DNA of 64,000 bases from Lentimonas sp. CC4 (GCF_902728235.1 NZ_CACVBO010000001.1:2504001-2568000); one strand, 5' to 3'; shown: positions 1 through 9,089, counted from the stretch's first letter. The notes: a model not told the origin generated them from the sequence alone. Made by a program: numbers and translations.

Positions 1-397
1 GGGTGGATGCGACGATGCGGTTCGTATATTCGTCCACATAGACGGCGACGATGGCGCCATCACCGACGGTAAAGGAGATGTCGCCTTGTTCGCGAAAGGG
101 TAGAAAGAGGTCTTTGCTGAGTCCCCAGTCGAGGAAGGCACCGACGCGTTCGTTGACGCTGATTACTTCGAGGTAGGCAAACTCGCCGGCTTGGGCGAGC
201 GGTGTCTCAGTCGTGGCGACGAGTCGGTCTTCGGAGTCGTTGTAGATGAAGACTTCGACATCATCGCCGATCTTCATGTCGGGTGTGACATAGCGATTGG
301 GTAGGAGGATGCTGTCGTGTTCGCCGCCGTCGAGATAGAGCCCGTGGTCGGAGGGTTCGACGATGCGAAGGGTGTTAAATTTGCCGATGTGTGCCAT
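1..397 (-). CDS. cvfB: CvfB/YitL-like S1-domain RNA-binding protein (C-terminus beyond window)
   Basis: The reverse strand reads open from an ATG at 397 to the window edge, giving the first 132 residues. It starts [19 protein letters not shown] and continues with [17 protein letters not shown] and [20 protein letters not shown]. These match the tandem S1-like domains at the N-terminus of the CvfB (conserved virulence factor B) family, cytoplasmic proteins thought to bind RNA and influence gene expression. The C-terminal winged-helix part expected in this family lies outside the window. It is divergent from the lipoprotein gene at 446, with under 50 bases between starts, so the two promoters must overlap. 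Identification rests on sequence pattern; the precise role is not known. Confidence 0.85.
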   Translation of the reverse strand, partial: MAHIGKFNTLRIVEPSDHGLYLDGGEHDSILLPNRYVTPDMKIGDDVEVFIYNDSEDRLVATTETPLAQAGEFAYLEVISVNERVGAFLDWGLSKDLFLPFREQGDISFTVGDGAIVAVYVDEYTNRIVAST

Positions 398-445
398 ATG
401 TGTTTGCGGATCGTTAACTTCAAATATCATCTAGTCGATGCTGAT

Positions 446-886
446 ATGACTGTTAAATCTCCAAAGTTTGCGTTGTGTGTGTGTCAGATGTTCGCGATGT
501 GCCTCCTTCTGGGTGGGTGTGGGCCCCGTTATGGCATTAAAAATCATCGAGCTTACGGTTCGGCAGATACTTGGGATGCATTTGAGTATCCGTCTTTGAG
601 AATGGAGCAGGGTGAGTTGATTCGTGGAGTGACTCCTGCTAAAGGACCACTTTTTGGTGGCTATTGGTTGGGGATTTATGTGGAGAATCCTGAGGTTGCC
701 CGTCATTTGCCCAGAGAGGGTGACTTTTTGAATGGCACCGATATTGAGGCAGTGGCCGAGGGGCGAACCAAGGCTTACTATCTGAATGCCGTTCATCTAA
801 TCGGTGAAGGGCCTTTGGATGCTTTTTATACTGACGATGCCGATTGGTTTTGGATCGAGGTGGTAAAGCCAAGTCTTGAGCCTTGA
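446..886 (+). CDS. putative lipoprotein, function unknown
   Basis: A 146-residue protein. I chose ATG 446 because it places a typical lipoprotein signal at the N-terminus: a basic start, a hydrophobic stretch and a lipobox ending in LLLGGCG (cysteine about residue 24). The open frame extends upstream to 317, but that part overlaps the cvfB gene and lacks signal character. The mature part contains GYWLGIYVENPEVARHLP and DWFWIEVVKP near the end; I recognise no family. It probably sits in the inner or outer membrane. Downstream, 887-967 is non-coding and reads like a decayed intergenic repeat. Confidence 0.6.
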   Translation: MTVKSPKFALCVCQMFAMCLLLGGCGPRYGIKNHRAYGSADTWDAFEYPSLRMEQGELIRGVTPAKGPLFGGYWLGIYVENPEVARHLPREGDFLNGTDIEAVAEGRTKAYYLNAVHLIGEGPLDAFYTDDADWFWIEVVKPSLEP

Positions 887-967
887 GCCGACGGTTGCGC
901 TGTTATTGCTGCAGTCGAAGCGATTTCCCCTCGCTGGCTTGTGGTGAAACGCGACAAGATGCCGCTG

Positions 968-1318
968 CTACTTAAATGAGTAGGGTTGTTCGGGTGAATC
1001 TTCGTTAATTGCGAGGCGATCTTTAGTAATCGGTCGTGTAATGAGAATCGATGTTTTGTCGTCGGCCTTGCCAAAATAGGTGACTTGCCCGAGCCATGGG
1101 CTCTTCTTTAGTCTAAAACTGTAGCCTTTGCCTTCAAGGTCTTTGCCTAAGGCGTTCATCTTTCGGATGTCACCACCGTCATCAAATTTGAGAATCAAGT
1201 AGCCGTGCTCACCTTTGTCTTCGTCGAGGATGCAGTCGACATTGGGTGTGTGCTTCTGGATTAAGACCAATGCTTTGGCGGCTTTCTCGAGATGGTGACG
1301 TAGGATCCTAGGTTTCAT
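968..1318 (-). CDS. small hypothetical protein
   Basis: A 116-residue soluble protein with no signal peptide or membrane segment. It is rich in charged residues, starting MKPRILRHHLEKAAKALVLI, and has an even spread of beta-type segments (YLILKFDDGGDI, KSPWLGQVTYFGK). I do not recognise the family. It lies downstream of typA on the same strand, but the strong terminator at 1382-1417 separates them, so it should have its own promoter. Codon use resembles its neighbours, which supports it being a real gene, though a short orphan like this could also be spurious. Confidence 0.5.
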   Translation of the reverse strand: MKPRILRHHLEKAAKALVLIQKHTPNVDCILDEDKGEHGYLILKFDDGGDIRKMNALGKDLEGKGYSFRLKKSPWLGQVTYFGKADDKTSILITRPITKDRLAINEDSPEQPYSFK

Positions 1319-1381
1319 ATCATGGGAAGTATGCGTGTAATGAATCGTTAATCAAGAGCCGCATTTTGAAAGTGACATATG

Positions 1382-1417
1382 AAAAAGCCCTCGGGACGAT
1401 GTGTCTCCGAGGGCTTT
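1382..1417 (-). terminator. Rho-independent terminator of typA
   Basis: An 11-bp perfect inverted repeat, AAAGCCCTCGG at 1384-1394 with CCGAGGGCTTT at 1407-1417 and a 12-base loop. Read on the minus strand it ends in a run of T, 23 bases after the typA stop codon. Confidence 0.9.
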
Positions 1418-1439
1418 GAAAGTTGAATTTTAGCAGCGC

Positions 1440-3275
1440 TTATTTCTTCGCAGCCTTTGCCATCTTACGGCGCACGTTCTCGTCGAGGATACGCTTGCGG
1501 AGGCGGAGGAACTGTGGAGTGGCTTCAACGAGTTCGTCGGGGGCGATGTATTCGATCGCACGCTCTAGAGAGAACTTGATTGGCGGCGAGAGCTGGATGC
1601 TCTTGTCTGTGCCGGAGGAGCGCATGTTGTCGAGTTGCTTGGCCTTAGCAGGGTTGACGGGCATGTCTTCCGTGCGAGGGTTTTCGCCAACGATCATACC
1701 TGCGTAGGTTTCTTCACCTGGGCCGACGAAGAGCTTACCGCGAGTCTGGATCATATCCAAAGCGTATGGCATTGTCTTGCCTTGCTCCATGCTGACGAGT
1801 GTTCCAGTGAGGCGAGTGACGATATCGCCACAGTGTGGGCGATACTCGAGGAACGAGTGGCTCATGACACCGTGACCACTGGTCATGGTCACAAGATCAC
1901 TTTCGAAGCCGATGAGGCCACGAGTGGAGATCTCAGCTTCGACAGTGACGCCGGAGTTGTGGTGCTCCATGTTGGTGACCTTACCTTTACGTTTGCTGAG
2001 GTTCTCCATGACGCCACCGAGGTGCTCTTCAGGAACTTCAACCCAGACTTGTTCGAAGGGTTCGTTGCGCTTGCCGTCGATTTCCTTATAAAGCACGGTT
2101 GGGCGAGAGACGAGAAGCTCGAACCCTTCGCGGCGCATTGTTTCGACGAGGACGGCGATCTGCATCGATCCACGTGCGTTGACGAGGAAGCGTGTGCCAT
2201 CGTCAGTGTCTTCGACGCTGATGGAAATGTTGGACTGTGTCTCGCGGATCAAGCGCTCACGGATCTGGCGGGAAGTGACTTTTTTGCCGTCTTTACCTGC
2301 GAGTGGGCCGTTGTTGACGGAGAATTCCATCTGGACGGTCGCTGGATCGATCTCAACGAATGGCAGTGGTTCGGCGTCTTTAGAGGCTGCAAGTGTGTCG
2401 CCGATGTCGACGTCGTCGAAACCAGCAAGGCCGACGATATCACCTGCGACGGCTTCGGTCACGTCGTCTGTATTACCAGCGCCGGAGAAGCTCTTCATCT
2501 TGGTGACTTTGACGCGGTCTTTACTGCCGTCCTTGCGGTGTGCGAAAATGGTTTGTCCGACTTTGATTTCACCTGAAAGCACACGGCCGATCGCCATACG
2601 GCCGACGTAGTCGTCCCAGTCGATGTTACTGGCGAGCATGCGGAATTCACCTTCTTCAATGATCGGTGCAGGGATACGGTCGACGATGGTCTCGAACAGA
2701 TCGAGCATGTTTTCGCGGGGGCCATCGACTTCGCGGTCTGCGAAGCCCATTTTAGCGGATGCATACAGGAAGGGTGCGTTGAACTGGTCTTCATCGGCTT
2801 CGAGGTCGAGGAAGAGTTCGAGCACTTTATCGTGCACCCAGTCTGGGCGAGAGGTGTCGCGGTCAACTTTGTTGATCACACAAATGGTTGAGAGGCCTTG
2901 ATCGAGGGCCTTGCGGAGCACCCAACGAGTCTGTGCCTGTGGGCCACCAACGGCGTCGGTGAGGAGTAGGACGCCGTCTACCATCTTCATGACACGTTCC
3001 ACTTCGGCGCCAAAGTCGGCGTGGCCTGGAGTATCAACGATATTAATGGTGTATTCTTCGCCGTCTTTTGGATTGATCCATTTAACAGCGAGATTCTTGG
3101 CCTTAATCGTAATGCCTTTCTCACGCTCGAGGTCCATCGAGTCCATTGCACGCTCTTGCACGCGTTCATTTTCACGGTAAGTGCCACTCTGAGCGAGCAG
3201 GCAGTCAACGAGTGTAGTCTTGCCATGGTCAACGTGTGCGATGATGGCGATATTGCGGATGTTTTTAGCGTTCAT
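1440..3275 (-). CDS. typA: translational GTPase TypA/BipA
   Basis: A 611-residue ribosome-associated GTPase of the translation-factor superfamily, the usual length for TypA. The G1 loop AHVDHGKTT is at residues 13-21, followed by the switch region (MDSMDLEREKGITI), DTPGHADFG and NKVDRD. The later part carries EF-G-like domains and the TypA C-terminal domain (RGLIGFESDL, FVGPGEETYAGMIVG). Known roles are in 50S subunit assembly and stress or low-temperature growth. The frame stays open upstream to 3536, but ATG 3275 gives the conserved N-terminus MNAKNIRNIAIIAHVDHGKT. No clear Shine-Dalgarno is visible; instead a terminator-like hairpin lies directly upstream (see 3284-3316). Confidence 0.97.
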   Translation of the reverse strand: MNAKNIRNIAIIAHVDHGKTTLVDCLLAQSGTYRENERVQERAMDSMDLEREKGITIKAKNLAVKWINPKDGEEYTINIVDTPGHADFGAEVERVMKMVDGVLLLTDAVGGPQAQTRWVLRKALDQGLSTICVINKVDRDTSRPDWVHDKVLELFLDLEADEDQFNAPFLYASAKMGFADREVDGPRENMLDLFETIVDRIPAPIIEEGEFRMLASNIDWDDYVGRMAIGRVLSGEIKVGQTIFAHRKDGSKDRVKVTKMKSFSGAGNTDDVTEAVAGDIVGLAGFDDVDIGDTLAASKDAEPLPFVEIDPATVQMEFSVNNGPLAGKDGKKVTSRQIRERLIRETQSNISISVEDTDDGTRFLVNARGSMQIAVLVETMRREGFELLVSRPTVLYKEIDGKRNEPFEQVWVEVPEEHLGGVMENLSKRKGKVTNMEHHNSGVTVEAEISTRGLIGFESDLVTMTSGHGVMSHSFLEYRPHCGDIVTRLTGTLVSMEQGKTMPYALDMIQTRGKLFVGPGEETYAGMIVGENPRTEDMPVNPAKAKQLDNMRSSGTDKSIQLSPPIKFSLERAIEYIAPDELVEATPQFLRLRKRILDENVRRKMAKAAKK

Positions 3276-3283
3276 GAGAAAAA

Positions 3284-3316
3284 ATGAAAAACCCGCCGTG
3301 CTGAGATGCGGCGGGG
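3284..3316 (-). terminator. terminator-like hairpin in the typA leader
   Basis: CCCGCCG at 3292-3298 pairs with CGGCGGG at 3309-3315. On the minus strand the stem is followed by TTTTTCATTTTTT running right up to the typA start at 3275. It may end transcription of the STAS-like gene upstream (stop at 3377), but it is so close to typA that typA could be initiated only within or after it, or be controlled by attenuation. Confidence 0.75.
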
Positions 3317-3376
3317 TGTATTTCAGCGCGCGATAACGCGCAGACGATTCTGGGAAGTCAATTGAAATCCGCAGGA

Positions 3377-3772
3377 CTATTCGTCCTGTAAGTAATCGTG
3401 CAGTTGTGGGCGGCCAACGAATTCGGCTGCGGCTTTGATGGTGCAGAAGATTCCGAGCGTGGTTTGATCGGGAATGCGCTGCTGAAAGATGTGGCTGAGG
3501 GCGACGACAATGGGGTCCTCTGCGACGATTGCCCATTTGGATTTTTCAAACATCTCGGTTTGGCTAATGAGGCTGGCAAATCCATAGAGCTCAACTTTCG
3601 ACATTCGTGATATGGCGCATCGCATGTCGATTACGCCGTTGTAGGTCGGCAGGTAGAGTGGGTCGGAAAATACAGTCTGCGTTTTATGCGCGAGTTCTTC
3701 GACGGTCACTTCGCCTGTGATTATTTCAATGACGAGTTCGTGCTCTGGGATGATCTGAAAGGTGTATTCCAT
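3377..3772 (-). CDS. STAS/SpoIIAA-like domain protein
   Basis: A 131-residue soluble protein. The opening MEYTFQIIPEHELVIEIITG, then GEVTVEELAHKTQTVFSDP and NGVIDMRCAISRMS, follows the strand-helix-strand order of the SpoIIAA-like STAS proteins found as stand-alone genes in many marine bacteria. Such proteins are cytoplasmic and are usually proposed to bind a partner protein or small ligand; no catalytic residues are expected. It is upstream of typA on the same strand, with a terminator hairpin between them. Assignment to the family is by overall pattern only. Confidence 0.7.
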   Translation of the reverse strand: MEYTFQIIPEHELVIEIITGEVTVEELAHKTQTVFSDPLYLPTYNGVIDMRCAISRMSKVELYGFASLISQTEMFEKSKWAIVAEDPIVVALSHIFQQRIPDQTTLGIFCTIKAAAEFVGRPQLHDYLQDE

Positions 3773-3913
3773 GTCTGTTTATAGACGTTTTATTTAAATC
3801 GATCTTGGTAGTGTGTGCAAGCGCAACAAAGGGTATGTCTCTAAAATGAGGCAATTCACCTAGGAGTTGGTATTAAATAAGGGGGCCAGGAGTCGTTCGC
3901 GCTGAATCTTCGG

Positions 3914-5272
3914 TTACACCGTATATTCCACCAGTGGTTCTGGGTCGAGCACGGTGCTGTCGGGCATGCGCTCGCTGAGTGACTCTTCAAACCATGCGCG
4001 GGCATCAGGGTCACCGTGAGTGAGCACGATGGAGCGTGCCTTGCTTTGGATGGCGTAGTCGGCGAGTTCGTCGCGGTCGGCATGGCCGCTGAGATCGAAT
4101 TGCTCGATGGAGGCGCGGATCGGAGCGAGGTAGTCGAGCGTCTCAAAGAAGAAGCTGCCTTCCTCCTGTTCGGCGATCAGTTTGCCGCCGGGGGTGTCGA
4201 TGTCGCAGTAGCCCACGAAGCAGAGGCCGTTGCTGGCATGCGGGAGCAGGGAGGCGGCGATCTTATAAGACGGCGTGTGCTCGACCATCATGCCGCTGCT
4301 GACGATGTAGATGCCTTTGCGCGGCAGGTCACGTCCGGGGCGCATATTCGGGTCGAGCGCGCGCACGTTGAGCTTCTCCATCATCTTGAAGCTGAAGTCG
4401 ATGAGCTTGGTGCGTTCGTGGATTTTATGGAAGTAGTTACAGATATCCATCCCGAGCCCAGCAGCGTAGATCGGCGTCTTCGGGATGCGGCCATTGTTGC
4501 GCGCTTCGTAAATGATTTTGAACAGCTCCTGCATGCGGCCGAGCGCGAATACGGGGATCAGGCAACTGCCGCCACGCTGAAGGATGGTGTCGACCTGCTC
4601 TAGCAGACGGTCGACTTCGCTCTTGCGCGAGAGGCCGACCACGCGTGCTTTGGCACCGCGAGTGGTTTCTAGAATGAGTGTATCAATGTCGCCTTCGGGG
4701 AGTTTCGCGCCGGGGAGGGTGCGTTGATGGTCGAATAGCACGTCTCCGGAAAAAACGATGCGGCGGCCTTCGTGGAGGATTTCGACACAAGCGGCACCTG
4801 CGACGTGGCCGGAAGTGTGTAAGATGATCTCGATCTTGTCGTCGCCCTTTGTATAGATCTCGCCGCGTCCATAGCGCTGGGCGACGAGTCGCTTGCTGAG
4901 TTCTACGACGTCGCGGTGCAGGAAGAGTGGATAGTCACTGATGCCGTGCTCTTCGCGTTGGCGTTTCATGACATTGATCGAGTTGCGCAACATGCGGGGC
5001 GCGAGCTCGATGTTCGGCACGGACGTAATGACCGGGGCGTCCGGATTGTGTGCAGATACGACCGGTAACGAGCCGAGGTGATCGAGGTGACAGTGCGTGA
5101 GAATGATGAAATCCATCTCCACGTCTTCGATCGGGGAGAAGTCGGGCATCGCGTCGTAGCCGAGCTCTTTGGGGTTGAGCCCTGCATCGATGAGGATGTT
5201 AAAGCTGCCGATTTGGACGTAGGTGGAGTTGGCTCCGATGCCGCCGAGACGATTCAGGTCGATAAGTTTCAT
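3914..5272 (-). CDS. metallo-beta-lactamase/beta-CASP ribonuclease-like protein
   Basis: A 452-residue protein of the beta-CASP branch of the metallo-beta-lactamase fold, whose characterised members cut or trim RNA with two zinc ions. The zinc motif H60-C-H62-L-D64-H65 is intact. SGHVAGAACVEI and FSGDVLF supply the next ligands, and LILETTRGAK, IPVFALGRMQEL, FDLSGHADRDEL and LTHGDPDARAWF give beta-CASP motifs and the terminal histidine. There is no signal peptide, so it acts in the cytoplasm. It follows apaG by 5 bases on the same strand, which suggests one transcript. The substrate cannot be inferred from sequence. Confidence 0.9.
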   Translation of the reverse strand: MKLIDLNRLGGIGANSTYVQIGSFNILIDAGLNPKELGYDAMPDFSPIEDVEMDFIILTHCHLDHLGSLPVVSAHNPDAPVITSVPNIELAPRMLRNSINVMKRQREEHGISDYPLFLHRDVVELSKRLVAQRYGRGEIYTKGDDKIEIILHTSGHVAGAACVEILHEGRRIVFSGDVLFDHQRTLPGAKLPEGDIDTLILETTRGAKARVVGLSRKSEVDRLLEQVDTILQRGGSCLIPVFALGRMQELFKIIYEARNNGRIPKTPIYAAGLGMDICNYFHKIHERTKLIDFSFKMMEKLNVRALDPNMRPGRDLPRKGIYIVSSGMMVEHTPSYKIAASLLPHASNGLCFVGYCDIDTPGGKLIAEQEEGSFFFETLDYLAPIRASIEQFDLSGHADRDELADYAIQSKARSIVLTHGDPDARAWFEESLSERMPDSTVLDPEPLVEYTV

Positions 5273-5277
5273 GTGTG

Positions 5278-5697
5278 CTATTTAAGGTCGAGCTCAGTCT
5301 GGCCGTCGTTCGGTTCAGGTGGAACCGTCATTTCAAAAGAAGGGATACGGACATGTATGGGTTCGTCGCCACTGTCAATGCCATGAAAGGAGCCTTCAGC
5401 GGTGCAATTGCCCGTTGTGGTATGGTGGCTGTTGTAGGAGAAAGACTCGCCTGGGGCGAGCGTGGGGAATTTACCTACAATTCCTTGCCCCTCGAAGACA
5501 TTTTGATGTCCATCTGCCCCTTTGATTACCCAGCGCCGCCCGTTGAGCGTGACTGTGCTGCTGGATAGATTGGCGATGGTGATGAAGTAGATGAACGCAT
5601 GTGGCGCATCGGAGTCCCGTGTCTCGGGGTCGCGAAAATACACGAGGCGATCTAACGTGGCTCGCAGGCCGTAGAGTTCTTTGCTTGGGGTAGACAC
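5278..5697 (-). CDS. apaG: ApaG (DUF525) domain protein
   Basis: A 139-residue single-domain protein. The core YFITIANLSSSTVTLNGRRW, then GQGIVGKFPTLAPGESFSY and the run ending in MTVPPEPNDG, matches the ApaG fold, a fibronectin-III-like beta sandwich. ApaG has been linked genetically to Co2+/Mg2+ resistance and Ap4A metabolism, but its biochemical role is not settled; the domain also occurs in F-box proteins. ApaG is upstream of the beta-CASP gene (4-base gap), so the two are probably co-transcribed from a promoter in 5698-6018. Confidence 0.9.
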   Translation of the reverse strand: MSTPSKELYGLRATLDRLVYFRDPETRDSDAPHAFIYFITIANLSSSTVTLNGRRWVIKGADGHQNVFEGQGIVGKFPTLAPGESFSYNSHHTTTGNCTAEGSFHGIDSGDEPIHVRIPSFEMTVPPEPNDGQTELDLK

Positions 5698-6018
5698 GGA
5701 TTAAAACACTTTCTTCTGATGACTTCTTTGGTTTCTGGCAAACAGAATAGAGACGTTTTATTGATCAAGCTAGATTGTTTCACCATCTCCGCTAGGCTCC
5801 GTCGGCAGTGGGCATCGGTTCTGTTTCTTAAACCGTTCATGGATATTGATTAATGTGAATCTGATTCACTGTCAAAATGGTGAATGAGCGTCTAGTTAGA
5901 GGTGTTGCTTAACTATTTAAACAACATGTATTTGCTGTCTTTCATTAACGTGCATTAACGTTTCAACTCCTCTTTTTAGGATCAAGCATCGGAATAGTCG
6001 CGACATTATGAGGGTGCT
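5698..6018. other. divergent intergenic region
   Basis: A 321-base AT-richer space between apaG (minus) and the cation efflux gene (plus), so it must hold promoters for both. It includes repeated TTAACG-type words around 5945-5965. I see no convincing gene, metal-box palindrome or riboswitch. Confidence 0.5.
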
Positions 6019-6975
6019 TTGGTAGCGATGGGTGCGATGCAAGATACTGGAGATGGCACACGAATTACATGGATTGGCCTATGGGTGAATCTACTGCTCG
6101 GCGTGGTTAAGACGCTGGCGGGGTGGTTGTTCGGTTCGAAGGCGCTGATTGCCGACGGGATGCATAGTATGTTGGATCTGTTGAGTGATATTGCCGTGCT
6201 CCTCGGGCTGTCGATGGCGCGTCGACCGGAAGATGCGAACCACCTATATGGGCATCACAAGTTCGTGAGTCTGGCTAAGTTCTTCATCGGCGGTGTCTTG
6301 ATGGTGTTTTCAGTCTTATTGGTGGTGTCCTCTGTTCTGGATTTTCGCTCCGGAGAGAGTGTGGCGCCCGTTGCCGGAAGTGCGGCGTGTTTTGCAGTGT
6401 TCTCCATTGCGGTGAAGGAGGCGATGTTTTGGTGGACGCGTGGCGTGGCCAAGCGCTTGCACTCGGATCTGCTGATGGCGAATGCGTGGCACCACCGCAT
6501 GGATAGTATCTCTTCGATTGGTGTGGCGGTGGCGCTGGTGGCTGTGTGGCTTGGCGGGCCAGATTGGGCGTTTTTAGATGGTGCGGTGACGCTGGTGCTC
6601 GGTTGTTACCTCGTTTTTGAGGCGACGAAGATCTTTCTGCGGGCGTGCTCGGACCTACTGGATGCCGCGCCAGAACGCGAGGTGATCGAGGATTTGCGCG
6701 AGCATGTGCTACAAACGCCTGGAGCACTGGCATATCATGATTTTCGCGTGCGGCGCATCGGCGATGTCTACGAGATCGACCTGCACCTGCAGGTCGATCC
6801 ACAGATTACGGTCGAGAAGGGCCATGAAATAGCGAGGCAAGTGAAGGTGCTCCTGCTGGAGCAGCACCCCGAAGTCTCAAAAGTGCTCGTGCATATTGAG
6901 CCCGCGAATGAGGATCATGTCATGAATCGCGGTATTTCGGACGATGGGACGGTGCAGTCTCAGTTCGATATATGA
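6019..6975 (+). CDS. cation diffusion facilitator family transporter
   Basis: An inner-membrane metal/proton antiporter of 318 residues or slightly fewer. Six hydrophobic helices are visible. The metal-site helices carry DGMHSMLDLLSD (DxxxD type) and HHRMDSISS (HxxxD type), as expected for Zn/Fe/Mn exporters. The C-terminal cytoplasmic domain, from about residue 215, ends with DLHLQVDPQITVEKGHEIA. A TTG at 6019 and ATGs at 6028 and 6037 are all possible starts; AGGG at 6011-6014 is the only ribosome-site-like word, so the exact start is uncertain. The following gene starts 110 bases later. Metal specificity is not clear. Confidence 0.88.
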   Translation: MVAMGAMQDTGDGTRITWIGLWVNLLLGVVKTLAGWLFGSKALIADGMHSMLDLLSDIAVLLGLSMARRPEDANHLYGHHKFVSLAKFFIGGVLMVFSVLLVVSSVLDFRSGESVAPVAGSAACFAVFSIAVKEAMFWWTRGVAKRLHSDLLMANAWHHRMDSISSIGVAVALVAVWLGGPDWAFLDGAVTLVLGCYLVFEATKIFLRACSDLLDAAPEREVIEDLREHVLQTPGALAYHDFRVRRIGDVYEIDLHLQVDPQITVEKGHEIARQVKVLLLEQHPEVSKVLVHIEPANEDHVMNRGISDDGTVQSQFDI

Positions 6976-7085
6976 CGCGCGAAGTGCCTTGATCAGTGGG
7001 CTGCGTCGGGAAGTGCAACAATTTTTCAACTTATCATCGCCACGGCCTAAAAAAGCCTTTTCCCTTCGCATCTCTTCTTCCACAT

Positions 7086-8999
7086 ATGAGCGACTTTCTT
7101 AAGCACGAATGCGGCATCGCAATGATCCGCCTCTTGAAACCCTTGGCTTACTACCAAGAAAAATACGGCACTCCACTGTATGGTTTTAACCAGTTGTTTC
7201 TCCTTATGGAGAAGCAGCATAATCGCGGCCAAGATGGCGCAGGAATCGGTTGCGTGAAGCTGAATGTCGATCCGGGGCAGCCGTATATGGCACGTGATCG
7301 CAGTATTAAGACTAATCCGCTGTCGCGGATTTTCCAAGGGCAGCTCAAGGATTATCAGAAGAAAATCGATAGCGGGGTGATTCATCCGGAATTCCCTGAT
7401 ACGGTGAAAAAGCACTTCGGCTACGGCGGGGAAGTGCTGATGGGGCATCTGCGCTACGGCACCTCCGGCGTCTATTCGTCGAATAATTGCCATCCTTTCG
7501 TTCGCCAATCGAATTGGCCGACCAAAAACCTGATGCTCGCGGGTAATTTCACCATTACCAATGAGAAGGACATCAACAACGACCTGATCAACCGCGGCCA
7601 ACACCCGATCTTTGGCACTGATACGCAGGCAGTCCTCGAAGAAGTCGGCTTTCATCTCGATGAAGCCCACGACGCGATTTACCACCAGATGCGCGACCAG
7701 AATGTCGAAGGCATCCGCATTCCGAAAATTATCAGCCAAGACCTCGACCCGATCCGTATCCTGAAAAAGGCAGCGGCTAATTGGGACGGCGGTTATACGA
7801 TCGCTGGTTTGATCGGCAATGGTGATTCGTTTGTCATGCGCGATCCGCAGGGCATCCGTCCTTGCTTCTACTTTCAGAACGACGAGGTCGTGGCATACGC
7901 CTCTGAGCGCGTTGCTTTGATGACGATTTTTAATCAACCGATTGAGAATGTCTGTGAACTGGAGCCGGGCACCGCAATGGTGATCAAGGCTGATGGTAAG
8001 ATTTATTCTGACCGATTCACTCCAGAGCGTCCGGTCACACCTTGCTCGTTTGAGCGCATCTATTTCTCTCGTGGAAATGACGAGGACATCTACCAAGAGC
8101 GTAAGGCGCTGGGGGGCGCCTTGTTAGAGCAAGTGGTTAAATGTATCGGCAATGATTTTGCGAACAGTGTCTTCAGCTTCGTGCCGAACACTGCCGAGAC
8201 GGCCTATTACGGCCTGCTCGATGCATTGCGCTTACATCGCCGCACCGAAGTGAAGGAGGCACTGCTTGATGCGAACGCCAATGGCACGCTCAATGAGGAA
8301 TTGATCGATAAACTGATCATGGGTAACTGGCCACGCGGCGAGAAAATCGCGCACAAAGATATCAAGTTGCGCACATTCATTTCGCAGGAGAAGGGGCGCG
8401 CGAAGCTAGTCTCACACGTTTACGACATCACCTATGGCATCGTGAAGCCTAAAGATAGTCTTGTCTGTATCGACGATTCCATCGTTCGTGGCACCACGCT
8501 CAAAGAGTCGATCCTGAAAATCCTTAGCCGCACCAATCCGCGTAAGATCGTAGTGGCATCCACTGCACCGCAGATTCGCTATCCCGATTGCTATGGCATT
8601 GATATGTCGGAGCTCGGTAAGTTTATCGCGTTTAAGGCAACGGTAGCACTCATCAAAGAGGAAGGCCAAAGCGATCTACTGAAGGACGTGTATCGTGATT
8701 GTTTGGAACAAGTCGATCGTCCAGCGGCTGAGCAAGTTAATCACGTCCGTCGCCTGTATGATCGCTATACCGACGAGCAGATTTCCAAGAAGATCGGTGA
8801 GTTGGTCTATCCGAAAGACATCCCCTGGAAGGGCGATCTAGACATCGTGTTCTTGCCCGTTGAAAAAATGCGCGCCGCGCTGCCAAGCAACAATGGTGAC
8901 TGGTATTTCACTGGAAACTATCCAACACCGGGTGGTTACGCCGCGCTTAACAAGGCCTACATCAACTTCTTTGAGGACAAAGACGGGCGCGCTTACTAA
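7086..8999 (+). CDS. PurF-like amidophosphoribosyltransferase, long form
   Basis: A 637-residue protein, about 130-150 residues longer than standard PurF. The class II glutamine amidotransferase domain starts with MSDFLKHECGIAM, so the likely nucleophile is Cys9, exposed after removal of an eight-residue leader. QHNRGQDGAGIG and GHLRYGTSG follow. The phosphoribosyltransferase part carries the PRPP loop VCIDDSIVRGTTLKES near residue 460. The enzyme should transfer glutamine-derived ammonia to PRPP, the first step of purine synthesis. The extended form resembles a paralog I associate with Bacteroidota. I start at ATG 7086; the in-frame start at 6996 adds a tail with no domain character. A clear terminator follows. 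No other purine genes are nearby. Confidence 0.85.
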   Translation: MSDFLKHECGIAMIRLLKPLAYYQEKYGTPLYGFNQLFLLMEKQHNRGQDGAGIGCVKLNVDPGQPYMARDRSIKTNPLSRIFQGQLKDYQKKIDSGVIHPEFPDTVKKHFGYGGEVLMGHLRYGTSGVYSSNNCHPFVRQSNWPTKNLMLAGNFTITNEKDINNDLINRGQHPIFGTDTQAVLEEVGFHLDEAHDAIYHQMRDQNVEGIRIPKIISQDLDPIRILKKAAANWDGGYTIAGLIGNGDSFVMRDPQGIRPCFYFQNDEVVAYASERVALMTIFNQPIENVCELEPGTAMVIKADGKIYSDRFTPERPVTPCSFERIYFSRGNDEDIYQERKALGGALLEQVVKCIGNDFANSVFSFVPNTAETAYYGLLDALRLHRRTEVKEALLDANANGTLNEELIDKLIMGNWPRGEKIAHKDIKLRTFISQEKGRAKLVSHVYDITYGIVKPKDSLVCIDDSIVRGTTLKESILKILSRTNPRKIVVASTAPQIRYPDCYGIDMSELGKFIAFKATVALIKEEGQSDLLKDVYRDCLEQVDRPAAEQVNHVRRLYDRYTDEQISKKIGELVYPKDIPWKGDLDIVFLPVEKMRAALPSNNGDWYFTGNYPTPGGYAALNKAYINFFEDKDGRAY

Positions 9000-9025
9000 G
9001 CTGACTCACGGTCCATTCATTTACA

Positions 9026-9058
9026 AAAACGCGTTCCAGTAATGGAGCGCGTTTTTTT
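9026..9058 (+). terminator. Rho-independent terminator of the PurF-like gene
   Basis: ACGCGTTCCA (9029-9038) pairs with TGGAGCGCGT (9043-9052), with one G-T wobble and a GTAA loop, followed by seven T residues. It begins 27 bases after the stop codon. Confidence 0.92.
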
Positions 9059-9089
9059 GCTCGTTAAATTCCGTAGCGTGCCGCTTATA

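Noticed and set aside
1635-2576. 313-codon plus-strand open frame opposite typA
   Set aside because: It is entirely antisense to the conserved typA gene and shows no domain or ribosome site; an antisense shadow of a GC-rich gene.
7047-8096. 349-codon minus-strand open frame opposite the PurF-like gene
   Set aside because: Antisense shadow; the plus-strand frame has clear PurF motifs.
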